From an uncultured Verrucomicrobiota bacterium (GTDB lineage: Bacteria > Verrucomicrobiota > Verrucomicrobiia > Opitutales > Opitutaceae): a stretch of 35,778 bases of DNA. Positions 14,856 through 21,887 of the stretch are shown here, one piece after another. Each line of letters starts with the position of its first letter. Position 1 is the stretch's first letter. Location: assembly GCA_903876795.1 (NCBI GenBank), contig CAIRBK010000010.1, positions 1 through 35,778 of the forward strand, in the 5' to 3' direction. The notes beneath the pieces were generated by a model. That model made no database searches. It had not been told where the DNA came from and saw nothing but the letters and a program-made list of their open reading frames with translations. Position numbers and translations under genes: made by a program.

Positions 14856-16433
14856 ATGACCGAAGCCCTTAACGCGCCCCGCGCCCCCAGCGACCCGACC
14901 TCCGAAGCAATCTGGGTGCGCCGTGCGATCGGCCTGATCGGCGCGCTGGCGGTTTTCCGGCTGGTCTGGCTCTGGCTGGTGCCGCTCGATCTGGTGCCCG
15001 ACGAGTCGTACTACTGGGATTGGGGCCGCCAGCCGGCGTGGTGCTACTTCAGCAAGCCGCCGATGATCGCGTGGATCAACACGGTCACGCAGGCCCTCGG
15101 TTTCACCACCGCGCCGCTCATGCGCACGCCCGCCGTGCTGCTGGGCACGGTGGGGCTCGCCGCCACCTGGCTGCTGGCCCGCCGCCTGTGGGGTGCCCGG
15201 GCGGGCTTTTTTGCCGTCGTCCTCGGTGCCACCGCCCCCGGCTCGATGGCGCTCAACACGCTGCTTACCATCGACGCACCGCTCATCGCCTGCTGGAGCG
15301 TGGCCCTCTACGCCCTCTGGCGCGCCCTTGAACCAGCCGGTGACGGCAACGCGTCCGGTGCCGGGAACCGCACGAAATGGTGGGCGCTCTACGCGGCGGC
15401 CGGCCTGCTCGGGGTGCTCAGCAAACAGATGATGCTCGTGCTCCCGGTGCTCGCGCTGGTGTTTGTGTTCACCAGCCCGGCCGACCGCCAGCGGCGGCGG
15501 AGCGCGGCGATGTATGCGTGGCTGGCGGTTCCGTTGCTCGCGTTGATCCCGCTCTTGTGGTGGAACGTGCGCCACGACTGGATCACGGTGCAACACACCG
15601 CGCACCACTTCGCCGCCGAGCCCTGGCGGCTGACCCGCGGGCTGAATTTCGCCGTGGAGTTCATCGGCAGCCAGGTCGGCGTCGCCGGCCCCCTGGGCCT
15701 GGGCATCTTCGTAGCGGCGGCCTGCGGCTGGCGGACGGTGCGGGCGGACCGGAGGCGGTGGTTCCTGTGGGTGATGTGCGTGCCGGCTCTGGCCGTGATC
15801 CTCGCCATGAGTTTTCGCCAGCGGGTCAACCCCAACTGGCCGGCGGTGTTCCACCTCGGCGGCGCGGTCCTCTCGGCCGGCTGGCTGGCGAGCGCCTGGC
15901 CGCGTCGGCAAAAACTCTGGCGCGCGGCCTGGATCACCGGCGTGGCCATCGTGGGCATCGGCTACACCTTGGTGCTGTCCCTCGGGCCGCTCGGGCTGAT
16001 CGGGCACAAGCTCGACTTCACCCGCCGCCTGCGCGGGTGGGAACAGTTCGGCGCCGACATGGGCGCGATCAAGGCCAGGCTCGAGGCCGACGGGGGCGCC
16101 CCGGTGATCGTGGTCGCCTGCGGCGGTCGCCAGCTGGCCAGCGAACTCGCCTTCTACATGCCCGGCCAGCCGCAGGTCTGGTTGTGGACTCCGCCCGGCG
16201 TGGTGAATTCGCAATACGCCCTCTGGAAAGGCCCGCTGCCCGAGTGGCGCGGCGCCCGCGCGCTGCTGGTGGTGTCGGAGGAGGAGTTGCCCGCCGGGCT
16301 GGCCGGTGGATTTGACCGCATCGTCCCGCTGACCGAGATCCACTCGACCCGCAAAACCGCCCTGCCCTCCCGCATCCGCATCCTGGTGGGCGAAAACCTC
16401 CAGACCTGGGATCACGGCAAGCCGTTGAAATAA
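14856..16433 (+). CDS. ArnT/PMT-type polyprenyl-phosphate sugar transferase (second copy)
   Basis: This 525-residue multi-pass enzyme has the same fold as the one on the left but is only distantly similar. The first periplasmic loop carries VPDESYYWDWGRQPAWCYF and SKPPMIAWI (about residues 47-76), the canonical form with catalytic acidic residues D49/E50. About ten further helices and a C-terminal soluble part follow. Loop forms with DESYYW...KPP are usual in GT39 proteins that modify lipid A or core sugars. It opens the rightward block and is followed after 18 bases by a PAP2 gene. The start ATG at 14856 has no Shine-Dalgarno sequence. The acceptor is unknown. Confidence 0.88.
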   Translation: MTEALNAPRAPSDPTSEAIWVRRAIGLIGALAVFRLVWLWLVPLDLVPDESYYWDWGRQPAWCYFSKPPMIAWINTVTQALGFTTAPLMRTPAVLLGTVGLAATWLLARRLWGARAGFFAVVLGATAPGSMALNTLLTIDAPLIACWSVALYALWRALEPAGDGNASGAGNRTKWWALYAAAGLLGVLSKQMMLVLPVLALVFVFTSPADRQRRRSAAMYAWLAVPLLALIPLLWWNVRHDWITVQHTAHHFAAEPWRLTRGLNFAVEFIGSQVGVAGPLGLGIFVAAACGWRTVRADRRRWFLWVMCVPALAVILAMSFRQRVNPNWPAVFHLGGAVLSAGWLASAWPRRQKLWRAAWITGVAIVGIGYTLVLSLGPLGLIGHKLDFTRRLRGWEQFGADMGAIKARLEADGGAPVIVVACGGRQLASELAFYMPGQPQVWLWTPPGVVNSQYALWKGPLPEWRGARALLVVSEEELPAGLAGGFDRIVPLTEIHSTRKTALPSRIRILVGENLQTWDHGKPLK

Positions 16434-16451
16434 CCCGCCCGCCCCCGCCCC

Positions 16452-17147
16452 ATGAACAGCCTCGCCCGTTGCCTGATCGTCTTCGTGATCGCCGCGCTCG
16501 CCGGCGTGGTGCTGGCGCGCACCGGCGGCGACATCGCCCTCGCCGCCCGTTATTACGTCGAAGGCCAAGGCTGGCCGCAGGGCGAAAGCGGCCCGCCCCG
16601 GGCGCTCTACGATTACGGCCCGTGGCTGGCGACCGCCCTGGCGGTGGGCGGATTCGCGGTTGGCCTGAAGAGCCTCTTCGGACCGGCCCGGGGATCGCCG
16701 GCCGCGCGCGCCGCGTGGTTTTTCCCCCTGCTCATGATCCTCGGCCCCGGGCTGCTGGTGAACGCCGTCGGCAAGGACCACTGGGGCCGCCCGCGTCCGA
16801 AGCAGATAGCGGAGTTCGGCGGGCCGGCGACCTACATCACCGCCGGCGCGATCGGTCCGGTCGCGGAAGGCCGCAAATCCTTCCCCTCGGGCCACGCCTC
16901 GATGGGCTTTTATTTGCTGGCCGGGTATTTTGTGTGGCGCGGCCGCCGCCCGGTGCTCGCGCACGCCAGCCTCGCGGCGGGCGTGGTCATGGGTGCGGCC
17001 ATCGGCTGGGCCCGCATCGTGCAAGGCGGACACTTTTTATCCGACGTCATCTGGGCCGGCGCCGTCGTCTTCATCGCGGCCGAGGCGCTGGCGTATTTCT
17101 GGCTGCGCCCGGGCAAGCCTGCGGCCAAGCCCCAACCCAACCTTTAA
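16452..17147 (+). CDS. PAP2-family membrane phosphatase (second copy)
   Basis: This 231-residue protein has all PAP2 motifs: K108-(x6)-R115-P116 in KDHWGRPRP, SFPSGHAS with H148, and ARIVQGGHFLSD with R188, H194 and D198. Five to six helices are visible. The wording of the motifs (KDHWGRPRP, RIVQGGHFLSD) differs markedly from the other PAP2 gene in the window, so the two are unlikely to be a recent duplication and may have different substrates or positions of attack. It sits between a GT39 gene (18 bases before) and the epimerase gene (4 bases after). A lipid A phosphatase role is inferred from the cluster. Confidence 0.9.
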   Translation: MNSLARCLIVFVIAALAGVVLARTGGDIALAARYYVEGQGWPQGESGPPRALYDYGPWLATALAVGGFAVGLKSLFGPARGSPAARAAWFFPLLMILGPGLLVNAVGKDHWGRPRPKQIAEFGGPATYITAGAIGPVAEGRKSFPSGHASMGFYLLAGYFVWRGRRPVLAHASLAAGVVMGAAIGWARIVQGGHFLSDVIWAGAVVFIAAEALAYFWLRPGKPAAKPQPNL

Positions 17148-17151
17148 AACC

Positions 17152-18126
17152 ATGAAAGTCCTCGTCACCGGCGCCGCCGGCTTCATCGGCTACCACACCG
17201 CCCGCCAGCTCGCCGCCTCCGGCGACTGCGAGGTCCTCGGGCTGGACAACCTCAACGACTACTACCCGGTCGCGTTGAAACGCGCGCGCCTGGCGCAGTT
17301 GGCCGGGCTGCCCGCGTTCCGCTTTGTCGAGGCCGACTTCGCCGACGCCGCGCGTTTCCGCGAGCTCTACCTCTCGTTTGCGCCCGATTACGTGGTCCAC
17401 CTCGGCGCGCAGGCCGGCGTGCGCTACAGCATGGAGAACCCCGCCGCCTACACGCACAGCAACCTCGTGGGCTTTTCCTCCGTGCTCGACGCCGCCCGCG
17501 AACGCCCGCCGCGCCACGTCGTCTACGCCTCCTCCAGCAGCGTCTACGGCGGCGGCGCGGTCACGCCCTTCCACGAAGACCAGCGCACCGACAGCCCGCT
17601 CTCGTTCTACGCCGCGACCAAGAAGAGCAACGAGGTCACCGCCTACAGCTACGCCCACCTCTTCGGTCTGCCGCTGACCGGCCTGCGTTTCTTCACCGTC
17701 TACGGTCCCTGGGGCCGCCCCGACATGGCGCCGATCCTGTTCTCCAAGGCGATCACCGAGGGCAAGCCGATCAAGCTCTTCAACCACGGCAAAAACCGCC
17801 GCGATTTCACCTATGTGGATGACATCGTCGCCGGCGTGCTCGCTGCCATGCGCACCCCGCCGACGGCCTTCGCCGACGCCCCGCCCTGCCGTGTGTTCAA
17901 CCTCGGCCACAACCACCCGGTCAACGTCGTGGACTTCGTGCGCGAACTGGAGTCCCTGCTCGGCCGCAAGGCGCAGATCGAGCTGATAGGTCCCCAGCCC
18001 GGCGACATGGTGGAGACCTGCGCCGACCTCACCCGCGTGCAAGCCGCGCTCGGCTACGCTCCGCGCACCCCGCTCGCCGAAGGCCTGCGGGCGTTCGTCG
18101 AGTGGTTCCGGGACTATCACCGCTGA
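17152..18126 (+). CDS. UDP-glucuronate 4-epimerase (UDP-GalA forming)
   Basis: This 324-residue short-chain dehydrogenase/reductase-type epimerase interconverts UDP-glucuronate and UDP-galacturonate using bound NAD. It has the Rossmann motif GAAGFIG (7-13), the catalytic SSS region around 127-130 and the Y153-x-x-x-K157 pair. Segments diagnostic of the GAE/CapI/LpsL subgroup rather than of plain GalE are DNLNDYYPVALKRARL (32-47), RYSMENPAAYTHSNLVGF and NHGKNRRDFTYVDDI. ATG at 17152 follows the PAP2 stop by 4 bases. It ends 2 bases from the convergent rhombosortase gene. Its product is the expected donor for the glycosyltransferases beside it. Confidence 0.92.
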   Translation: MKVLVTGAAGFIGYHTARQLAASGDCEVLGLDNLNDYYPVALKRARLAQLAGLPAFRFVEADFADAARFRELYLSFAPDYVVHLGAQAGVRYSMENPAAYTHSNLVGFSSVLDAARERPPRHVVYASSSSVYGGGAVTPFHEDQRTDSPLSFYAATKKSNEVTAYSYAHLFGLPLTGLRFFTVYGPWGRPDMAPILFSKAITEGKPIKLFNHGKNRRDFTYVDDIVAGVLAAMRTPPTAFADAPPCRVFNLGHNHPVNVVDFVRELESLLGRKAQIELIGPQPGDMVETCADLTRVQAALGYAPRTPLAEGLRAFVEWFRDYHR

Positions 18127-18128
18127 AC

Positions 18129-18740
18129 CTAAGCCCGGTGGCGACGCCGCCGGGCGGTCCAGTTGACGCCTGCCCACCACAACAGCCCGAAGACCGCCCC
18201 GGCTACATGGGCGAGTGTGGAGATGCGCACCGAAGGGTCGTCGAAAACCACCATGCCATGCCCGGCATACAACTCGATCACCGCCTCGACGACATGCAGC
18301 CCGAGGATCGACGGCCAAAACCAATCCCGCCAGTCCGCCTGCCAGTTGATACCTGAAAGAAACACCAGAAATCCCACGTTAAGCGCGGATAACCCCGCAT
18401 AACGCGGCATGTCCGGATCGAAATAAAACAACACCGCCGAGACCCAGACGGGCATCGCCACCAAGGCCACCCGGAATCCCAGCGGCCGTTGTCGCTCCAG
18501 AACCCTGCCGATAATCACAAACAACCCCGTATCTACCACCAAGTGCAGCCAGCCATAATGCACGCCGTGCCCGGTCCACAACCGCCACCACTCGCCGCCT
18601 GCGATCGCCTCACGGCGATAAATCATGGCCTCGTTCCCCCCCGGCAAAATGGCCACGCCCACCGTGAAAGCCGCGACCAGCAGGCACCCATGGGGAAACC
18701 TCCAGCGACCAACCAGTGAACGCCGCAACCAGCCATTCAT
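18129..18740 (-). CDS. Rhomboid-family intramembrane serine protease, rhombosortase-like
   Basis: Rhombosortases are small rhomboid proteases that process exported proteins with a GlyGly-CTERM tail. The 203-residue size fits that group. Features are GGEWWRLWTGHGVHYGWLHLVVD (48-70), equal to the W-R-x-x-T-x-x-x-x-H....HL..N block with the asparagine changed to aspartate; the nucleophile S118 in RYAGLSAL; and the base H178 in ISTLAHVAGAVFG. Five to six helices are present and the tail is arginine-rich. The ATG overlaps the stop of the upstream metzincin-like ORF by four bases. No GlyGly-CTERM substrate is visible in the window. A generic rhomboid is the alternative. Confidence 0.75.
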   Translation of the reverse strand: MNGWLRRSLVGRWRFPHGCLLVAAFTVGVAILPGGNEAMIYRREAIAGGEWWRLWTGHGVHYGWLHLVVDTGLFVIIGRVLERQRPLGFRVALVAMPVWVSAVLFYFDPDMPRYAGLSALNVGFLVFLSGINWQADWRDWFWPSILGLHVVEAVIELYAGHGMVVFDDPSVRISTLAHVAGAVFGLLWWAGVNWTARRRRHRA

Positions 18741-18982
18741 GCGCTCAGCCCGGCTCCACCCACATAAGACACGAGGTCGCCGGCCGTCTGCCCCCCGTAA
18801 TCATGACGATGCCCGTAGCGGAAAACACCCTCCCCGTCGGTCGCTCCTGCAGCGGCGTGATCGTGCGGACAGCGGAAATCATGGGCCATCTCGTGGGTCA
18901 GAACCATAAACGATTTCCCCTGGTGTAAGACGGCACGGCGACCTTCGCCTCCACATGGCGCCCGCCTGCGGTCGAAAACCAA
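18737..18982 (-). pseudogene. Metzincin (M12B/reprolysin-like) catalytic-core ORF, out of frame with its upstream ORF
   Basis: The frame encodes an extended zinc site, HEMAHDFRCPHD, which fits HExxHxxxxxHD, followed by FRYGHRHDYGGQTAGDLVSYVG, which resembles the region through the Met-turn of reprolysin-like enzymes (YSYGYRF...GTIMSY). The glycine normally in HExxHxxG is arginine, and the Met-turn methionine is valine, so activity is doubtful. Only about 58 residues show similarity, against more than 180 for a full catalytic domain. The first methionine of this part is at 18907, with the frame open back to 18982. It overlaps the ORF upstream in a -1 frame and the rhombosortase downstream by ATGA. 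A frameshifted or decayed gene is the default reading. Confidence 0.5.
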
Positions 18983-19287
18983 GGATCGTTCGTTAAATTG
19001 TCCAAGTCGTTCTGCATCGGGCCGGTCTTAGGGTAAGCAACCATCGGCATCAAGGCTGCGAAGCGCCAGACAAACTGCGTCACGTTGCTGTTCGGCCGCG
19101 TCTGGTTCGCGGATGCCGCCTGCGCCAACGGCGTGGTTTTGATGACTTCGCGGTCGCCACCGGGAACCGCCCAAGATGACAACACCGTCGGCAGCGTTAC
19201 CCGGCGAAACCACCCCAAACCCAACCCTGCCACCAACCCCAAAACGACGCCCGCCACGATTATCAATGCGGTGATTTTTCGCCTCAC
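18898..19287 (-). CDS. Membrane-anchored protein of unknown function, 129 residues
   Basis: GTG at 19287 begins a basic N-terminus (MRRK) and one hydrophobic helix (about residues 5-26), followed by a soluble, presumably exported part with few cysteines and many N, T and P residues. I recognise no family. The last 28 codons overlap the metzincin-like ORF, and the frame contains the heptamer GGGAAAT at 18919-18913, in phase G GGA AAT. A -1 shift there would join both ORFs into a 183-residue protein with an N-terminal anchor and the zinc motif. Whether this is one broken gene, one recoded gene or two genes is open. The ATG/GTG choice is uncertain. Confidence 0.45.
   Translation of the reverse strand: MRRKITALIIVAGVVLGLVAGLGLGWFRRVTLPTVLSSWAVPGGDREVIKTTPLAQAASANQTRPNSNVTQFVWRFAALMPMVAYPKTGPMQNDLDNLTNDPWFSTAGGRHVEAKVAVPSYTRGNRLWF
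18913..18919 (-). other. Candidate -1 slippery heptamer
   Basis: GGGAAAT read as G GGA AAT fits the X XXY YYZ form for -1 slippage in the frame of the upstream ORF, 12 bases before its stop. Slippage leads straight into the HEMAH frame (reading ...RGNSFMVLTHEMAHD). I did not find a stable downstream pseudoknot by eye. A plain one-base indel explains the same arrangement. Confidence 0.3.
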
Positions 19288-19419
19288 GCGTTTACTCGGG
19301 AAGCAATCCGGCGTGGCAATTTTAAAGTTGACCGCCCTTCACGCGGAGCCCGCGTTGACGCTTCAGCGCGAACCCGCACCCAATCAATCCGGCCGATTCA
19401 CCGCAGTTATCCATCACCC

Positions 19420-19788
19420 ATGAAAACCATCCTGCTGCTCGTCGCGTCCAACGTCTTCATGACGCTCGCGTGGTATGGCCACCTGAAGTTCAAGTTCCTC
19501 GAGGGCAAATCACTCCTCGCGATCATCCTCTTCTCGTGGGGCCTCGCCTTCTTCGAGTATTGCCTGATGGTTCCCGCCAACCGCGCCGGCTACCTGAGCG
19601 GCACCTTCACGGGCTACCAGCTCAAGATCCTCCAGGAGGCCATCACCCTCTCGGTGTTCGTGGTGTTCGCCTGGCTGGTGCTCAAGGAGAAGCTCACGTG
19701 GAATTACCTCGTGAGCTTCGCGTTCATCCTCGGGGCGATCTATTTCGCCGCCGCCTTCAAGCCGGCCGGGGCCCCCGGTGGGCACTGA
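19420..19788 (+). CDS. DUF486 family small membrane protein (DMT superfamily)
   Basis: This 122-residue protein has four hydrophobic helices (about residues 2-19, 32-52, 68-88 and 94-113). Typical family wording is seen in NVFMTLAWYGHLKF, the FFEYCLMVPANRAGY stretch and the GYQLKILQEAIT region. DUF486 proteins look like half-size members of the drug/metabolite transporter superfamily; their substrate is unknown. The ATG at 19420 is the only sensible start and has no Shine-Dalgarno sequence. It is a single gene, convergent with the SPFH operon (16 bases between stops). Confidence 0.88.
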   Translation: MKTILLLVASNVFMTLAWYGHLKFKFLEGKSLLAIILFSWGLAFFEYCLMVPANRAGYLSGTFTGYQLKILQEAITLSVFVVFAWLVLKEKLTWNYLVSFAFILGAIYFAAAFKPAGAPGGH

Positions 19789-19804
19789 CACACCTTGCCG
19801 CCGG

Positions 19805-19927
19805 TCATTCCCAGCGTTTGCGCGGCGCGGGAGGGGCGGCGTCCTTGCGGGCCTTGATGATCACGCCGATCAACACGGCGATGCTCAGGAGAATGCCAAA
19901 GGCGGAAACAAACAGGAGGAGGCGCAT
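19805..19927 (-). CDS. 40-residue membrane peptide downstream of the SPFH gene
   Basis: The ATG at 19927 encodes 40 residues: one hydrophobic helix (about residues 2-24), then a basic, proline-rich tail ending RKRWE. It follows the SPFH gene by 32 bases on the same strand and would share its transcript. In many genomes SPFH proteins have a small membrane partner such as NfeD; this peptide has no NfeD domain and no family that I recognise. The frame remains open further upstream inside the SPFH gene, so the helix could be an accident of that overlap's end, but the helix itself lies wholly outside it. Confidence 0.5.
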   Translation of the reverse strand: MRLLLFVSAFGILLSIAVLIGVIIKARKDAAPPAPRKRWE

Positions 19928-19959
19928 GGCGGGAGAGGAGTTTTCCGGGAGGTTGAGGT

Positions 19960-21615
19960 TTATTTGTCGGCCGGCGCGGCGGGCGCGGTCTGGCGCAGCA
20001 ACGTGCCGGCCAGCGCGTCCAGGGTGCCGCCGGCGGCCTGGCCCGAGACCATGACCTGCGGGGTGATCTGGACCTTGCCCTCGACCACGAGCTTCAGGAT
20101 TTCGAGCTGGGCGACCTGCTGCTGGCCGAGCGTCTCGACGAGCAGCTTGTAGGCCTTGGCCCGGCCTTCGCCGATGATGACCTGGGACTCCGCCTCGCCC
20201 TTGGCGCGCACGACCTGGGACTTGGCGTTTTCGCCCTCGACGCGGACCTTGTATTCGGCGGCGGCGAGCTGGCGCTGCTGCTCGGCCTCCTCCTGGGCGC
20301 GCACCAGTTGGGCGCGGGACTCCTCGGCCTGCTTCTGCTGCTCGTAGAGTTTCTGCTGGTTCAGGGCGACTTCGCGGTCGGTCTGCGTGGCCAGGAGCTG
20401 CTGCCCGGCGGGGCTGGCGTCGAGGTGGATGTTGCCCACATAGACGCCGTCGCACGTCACCCGGTAGCGCGCCAGCTCGGCGGTGATGCGCCGGGTGGCG
20501 AGCGCCTCGATCTCGCTGCGGCGGTTTACGAATTCGAGCGCGTTCATCGTCTCGGCCACGTTGCGGAAGATCGCGCGCACGGCCGGCAGGATGATGCGGG
20601 CCTCCAGCACCTCGAGCTTCTCATCCTCCTGCTCGTCCTGCACCACGGAATCCGGGTCGCCAAGGAGCGCGACCAGGTACGGTGCGTTCTTGGCCTCGAC
20701 CGCGCAGGCGACGCGCACATCGACCGGGAAAGAGAAGCCGTCCTTCGAGCGCACGGAGACCGACCAGTCGTCGGAGCCGGACGAGGCGGCTGCGCCCGGG
20801 GCGTTCTTGGCGGCGCGGGCCGGAGCGGTCGGTTTGCTGTTGCCGGCGGCCTGGTAGGTGTAGGTGCGCTGGGTCGTCTTCACCACGGTGGGCACGTAAG
20901 CGTAGGTGTTCAGATAATACCCGCCGGGCGTGAGCGGCTCGGCCCACACGCCGATGTGATCGCGAGGCACCAGCGGCACGCCGTTGACGAGGTCGGCCCG
21001 GGGATCGCCGGATTTGGAGCGCAGGCCGGAGTTGCTCTTGATGACAACGACCGTGCCGGCGGCCACCTGCAGGGCGGAGATGGCTTTCACCTCGTGCAAG
21101 GCGGTGTTGTAGCGGTAGGTGCCGGGCGTGAGGATGGTCGTCTGCGGACCCCGCCGGCCGCCCTTGGCCAGGAAGGTGACGGGATTGAGCATGTCCTGCG
21201 CGCTGTCCCAGGCGGGGGCGAACATCTCGTTTTCGGGAAGCGGCTGGCCGTCCCGGGCGGTCACAAAACCCACCTGGCCCGAGGGCACCGTGATCACCCG
21301 GTCGATGCGCACCTGGTAGGTGAAGGGATAATACCCGAAGTGCCAGCCGGGGCCGAGAATCTGGGCTTGCGGTCCCATCTCGCCGTCGCGGGCGATGATC
21401 TGTCCGGTGGGCAGCGGCTTGCCGAAAAACTGGCGATGGACAATGCCTACCTCGTTTTCATCCACCACGACTGACGAGCCAACGACCAGTCCGAAGCCGA
21501 ACAGCGAAAGCGCCAACACCAGCAACGCCGCGCGCCCGGCCGTCGGCAAGGTGATCAAAAACGAGGCTCCAAGCGCGACAATCGCGAGAACCGTGAAAAA
21601 AAGAATCAGCGTCAT
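19960..21615 (-). CDS. SPFH/Band 7 domain protein, flotillin-like
   Basis: This 551-residue membrane-scaffold protein starts with two hydrophobic segments (about residues 3-22 and 28-50), then an SPFH core containing VVVDENEVGIVHRQFFGKPL and a region on prohibitin-like strands. The long helical part (about residues 395-490) is rich in E, Q, A and R (QQKLYEQQKQAEESRAQ and following) and predicts the coiled coil of flotillins. An insertion of about 40 A/P/S-rich residues lies between the N-terminal part and the second half of the SPFH domain. The ATG at 21615 was chosen because the first helix starts there. Role by family: organising membrane microdomains in the inner membrane. It diverges from recA. 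Confidence 0.87.
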   Translation of the reverse strand: MTLILFFTVLAIVALGASFLITLPTAGRAALLVLALSLFGFGLVVGSSVVVDENEVGIVHRQFFGKPLPTGQIIARDGEMGPQAQILGPGWHFGYYPFTYQVRIDRVITVPSGQVGFVTARDGQPLPENEMFAPAWDSAQDMLNPVTFLAKGGRRGPQTTILTPGTYRYNTALHEVKAISALQVAAGTVVVIKSNSGLRSKSGDPRADLVNGVPLVPRDHIGVWAEPLTPGGYYLNTYAYVPTVVKTTQRTYTYQAAGNSKPTAPARAAKNAPGAAASSGSDDWSVSVRSKDGFSFPVDVRVACAVEAKNAPYLVALLGDPDSVVQDEQEDEKLEVLEARIILPAVRAIFRNVAETMNALEFVNRRSEIEALATRRITAELARYRVTCDGVYVGNIHLDASPAGQQLLATQTDREVALNQQKLYEQQKQAEESRAQLVRAQEEAEQQRQLAAAEYKVRVEGENAKSQVVRAKGEAESQVIIGEGRAKAYKLLVETLGQQQVAQLEILKLVVEGKVQITPQVMVSGQAAGGTLDALAGTLLRQTAPAAPADK

Positions 21616-21779
21616 GTGATTACTGGAGGGTTGACCGCCGCCCGCAGGACGACGTGTCCGGCCGGCGACACTCGTTATGAATATCGCCGACCGGCCCGAG
21701 TCGAGCCCCGATGCCGGGGTCCCGACCCCAAGCACCCCGGGCTGCGGTCCCCTGCATAAAAATCGCCGCATTCGCCACG

Positions 21780-21799
21780 CTTGGCTTGCTTCCGCCAAG
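21780..21799. promoter_or_regulatory. Dyad CTTGGC-N8-GCCAAG upstream of recA
   Basis: Perfect 6-bp arms at 21780-21785 and 21794-21799 are separated by 8 bases, about 90 bases before the recA start. The geometry (short arms, 8-base spacer) is that of a LexA operator, although the bases are not those of the enterobacterial or Gram-positive SOS boxes, which I did not find here. It is a candidate recA operator only. Confidence 0.35.
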
Positions 21800-21828
21800 G
21801 CCCGCGCTTCACGTTGGCCGCCTATTGC

Positions 21829-21848
21829 AGCGAGGCGGTTGCCTCGCT
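21829..21848 (+). promoter_or_regulatory. Hairpin in the recA leader
   Basis: AGCGAGGC-GGTT-GCCTCGCT is a perfect 8-bp stem with a 4-base loop, ending 39 bases before the recA ATG. No T-tract follows, so it is not an intrinsic terminator. It could stabilise the mRNA, act in the leader or be a DNA site. Confidence 0.45.
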
Positions 21849-21887
21849 TCCTAAACCATAAAACACACCCGTCAGCTCCTCACGCAT

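Noticed and set aside
14052-17033. A 993-codon open frame on the minus strand that ends as the GT2 gene
   Set aside because: Only the last 233 residues resemble a protein family. The rest is antisense to two well-supported plus-strand genes and is rich in R, H, P and G, as expected for a shadow frame in GC-rich DNA.
17152-18126. UDP-glucose 4-epimerase (GalE) as the identity of the epimerase
   Set aside because: The DNLNDYY, RYSMENP and NHGKNRRDFTYVDDI segments belong to the UDP-glucuronate 4-epimerase subgroup, not to GalE.
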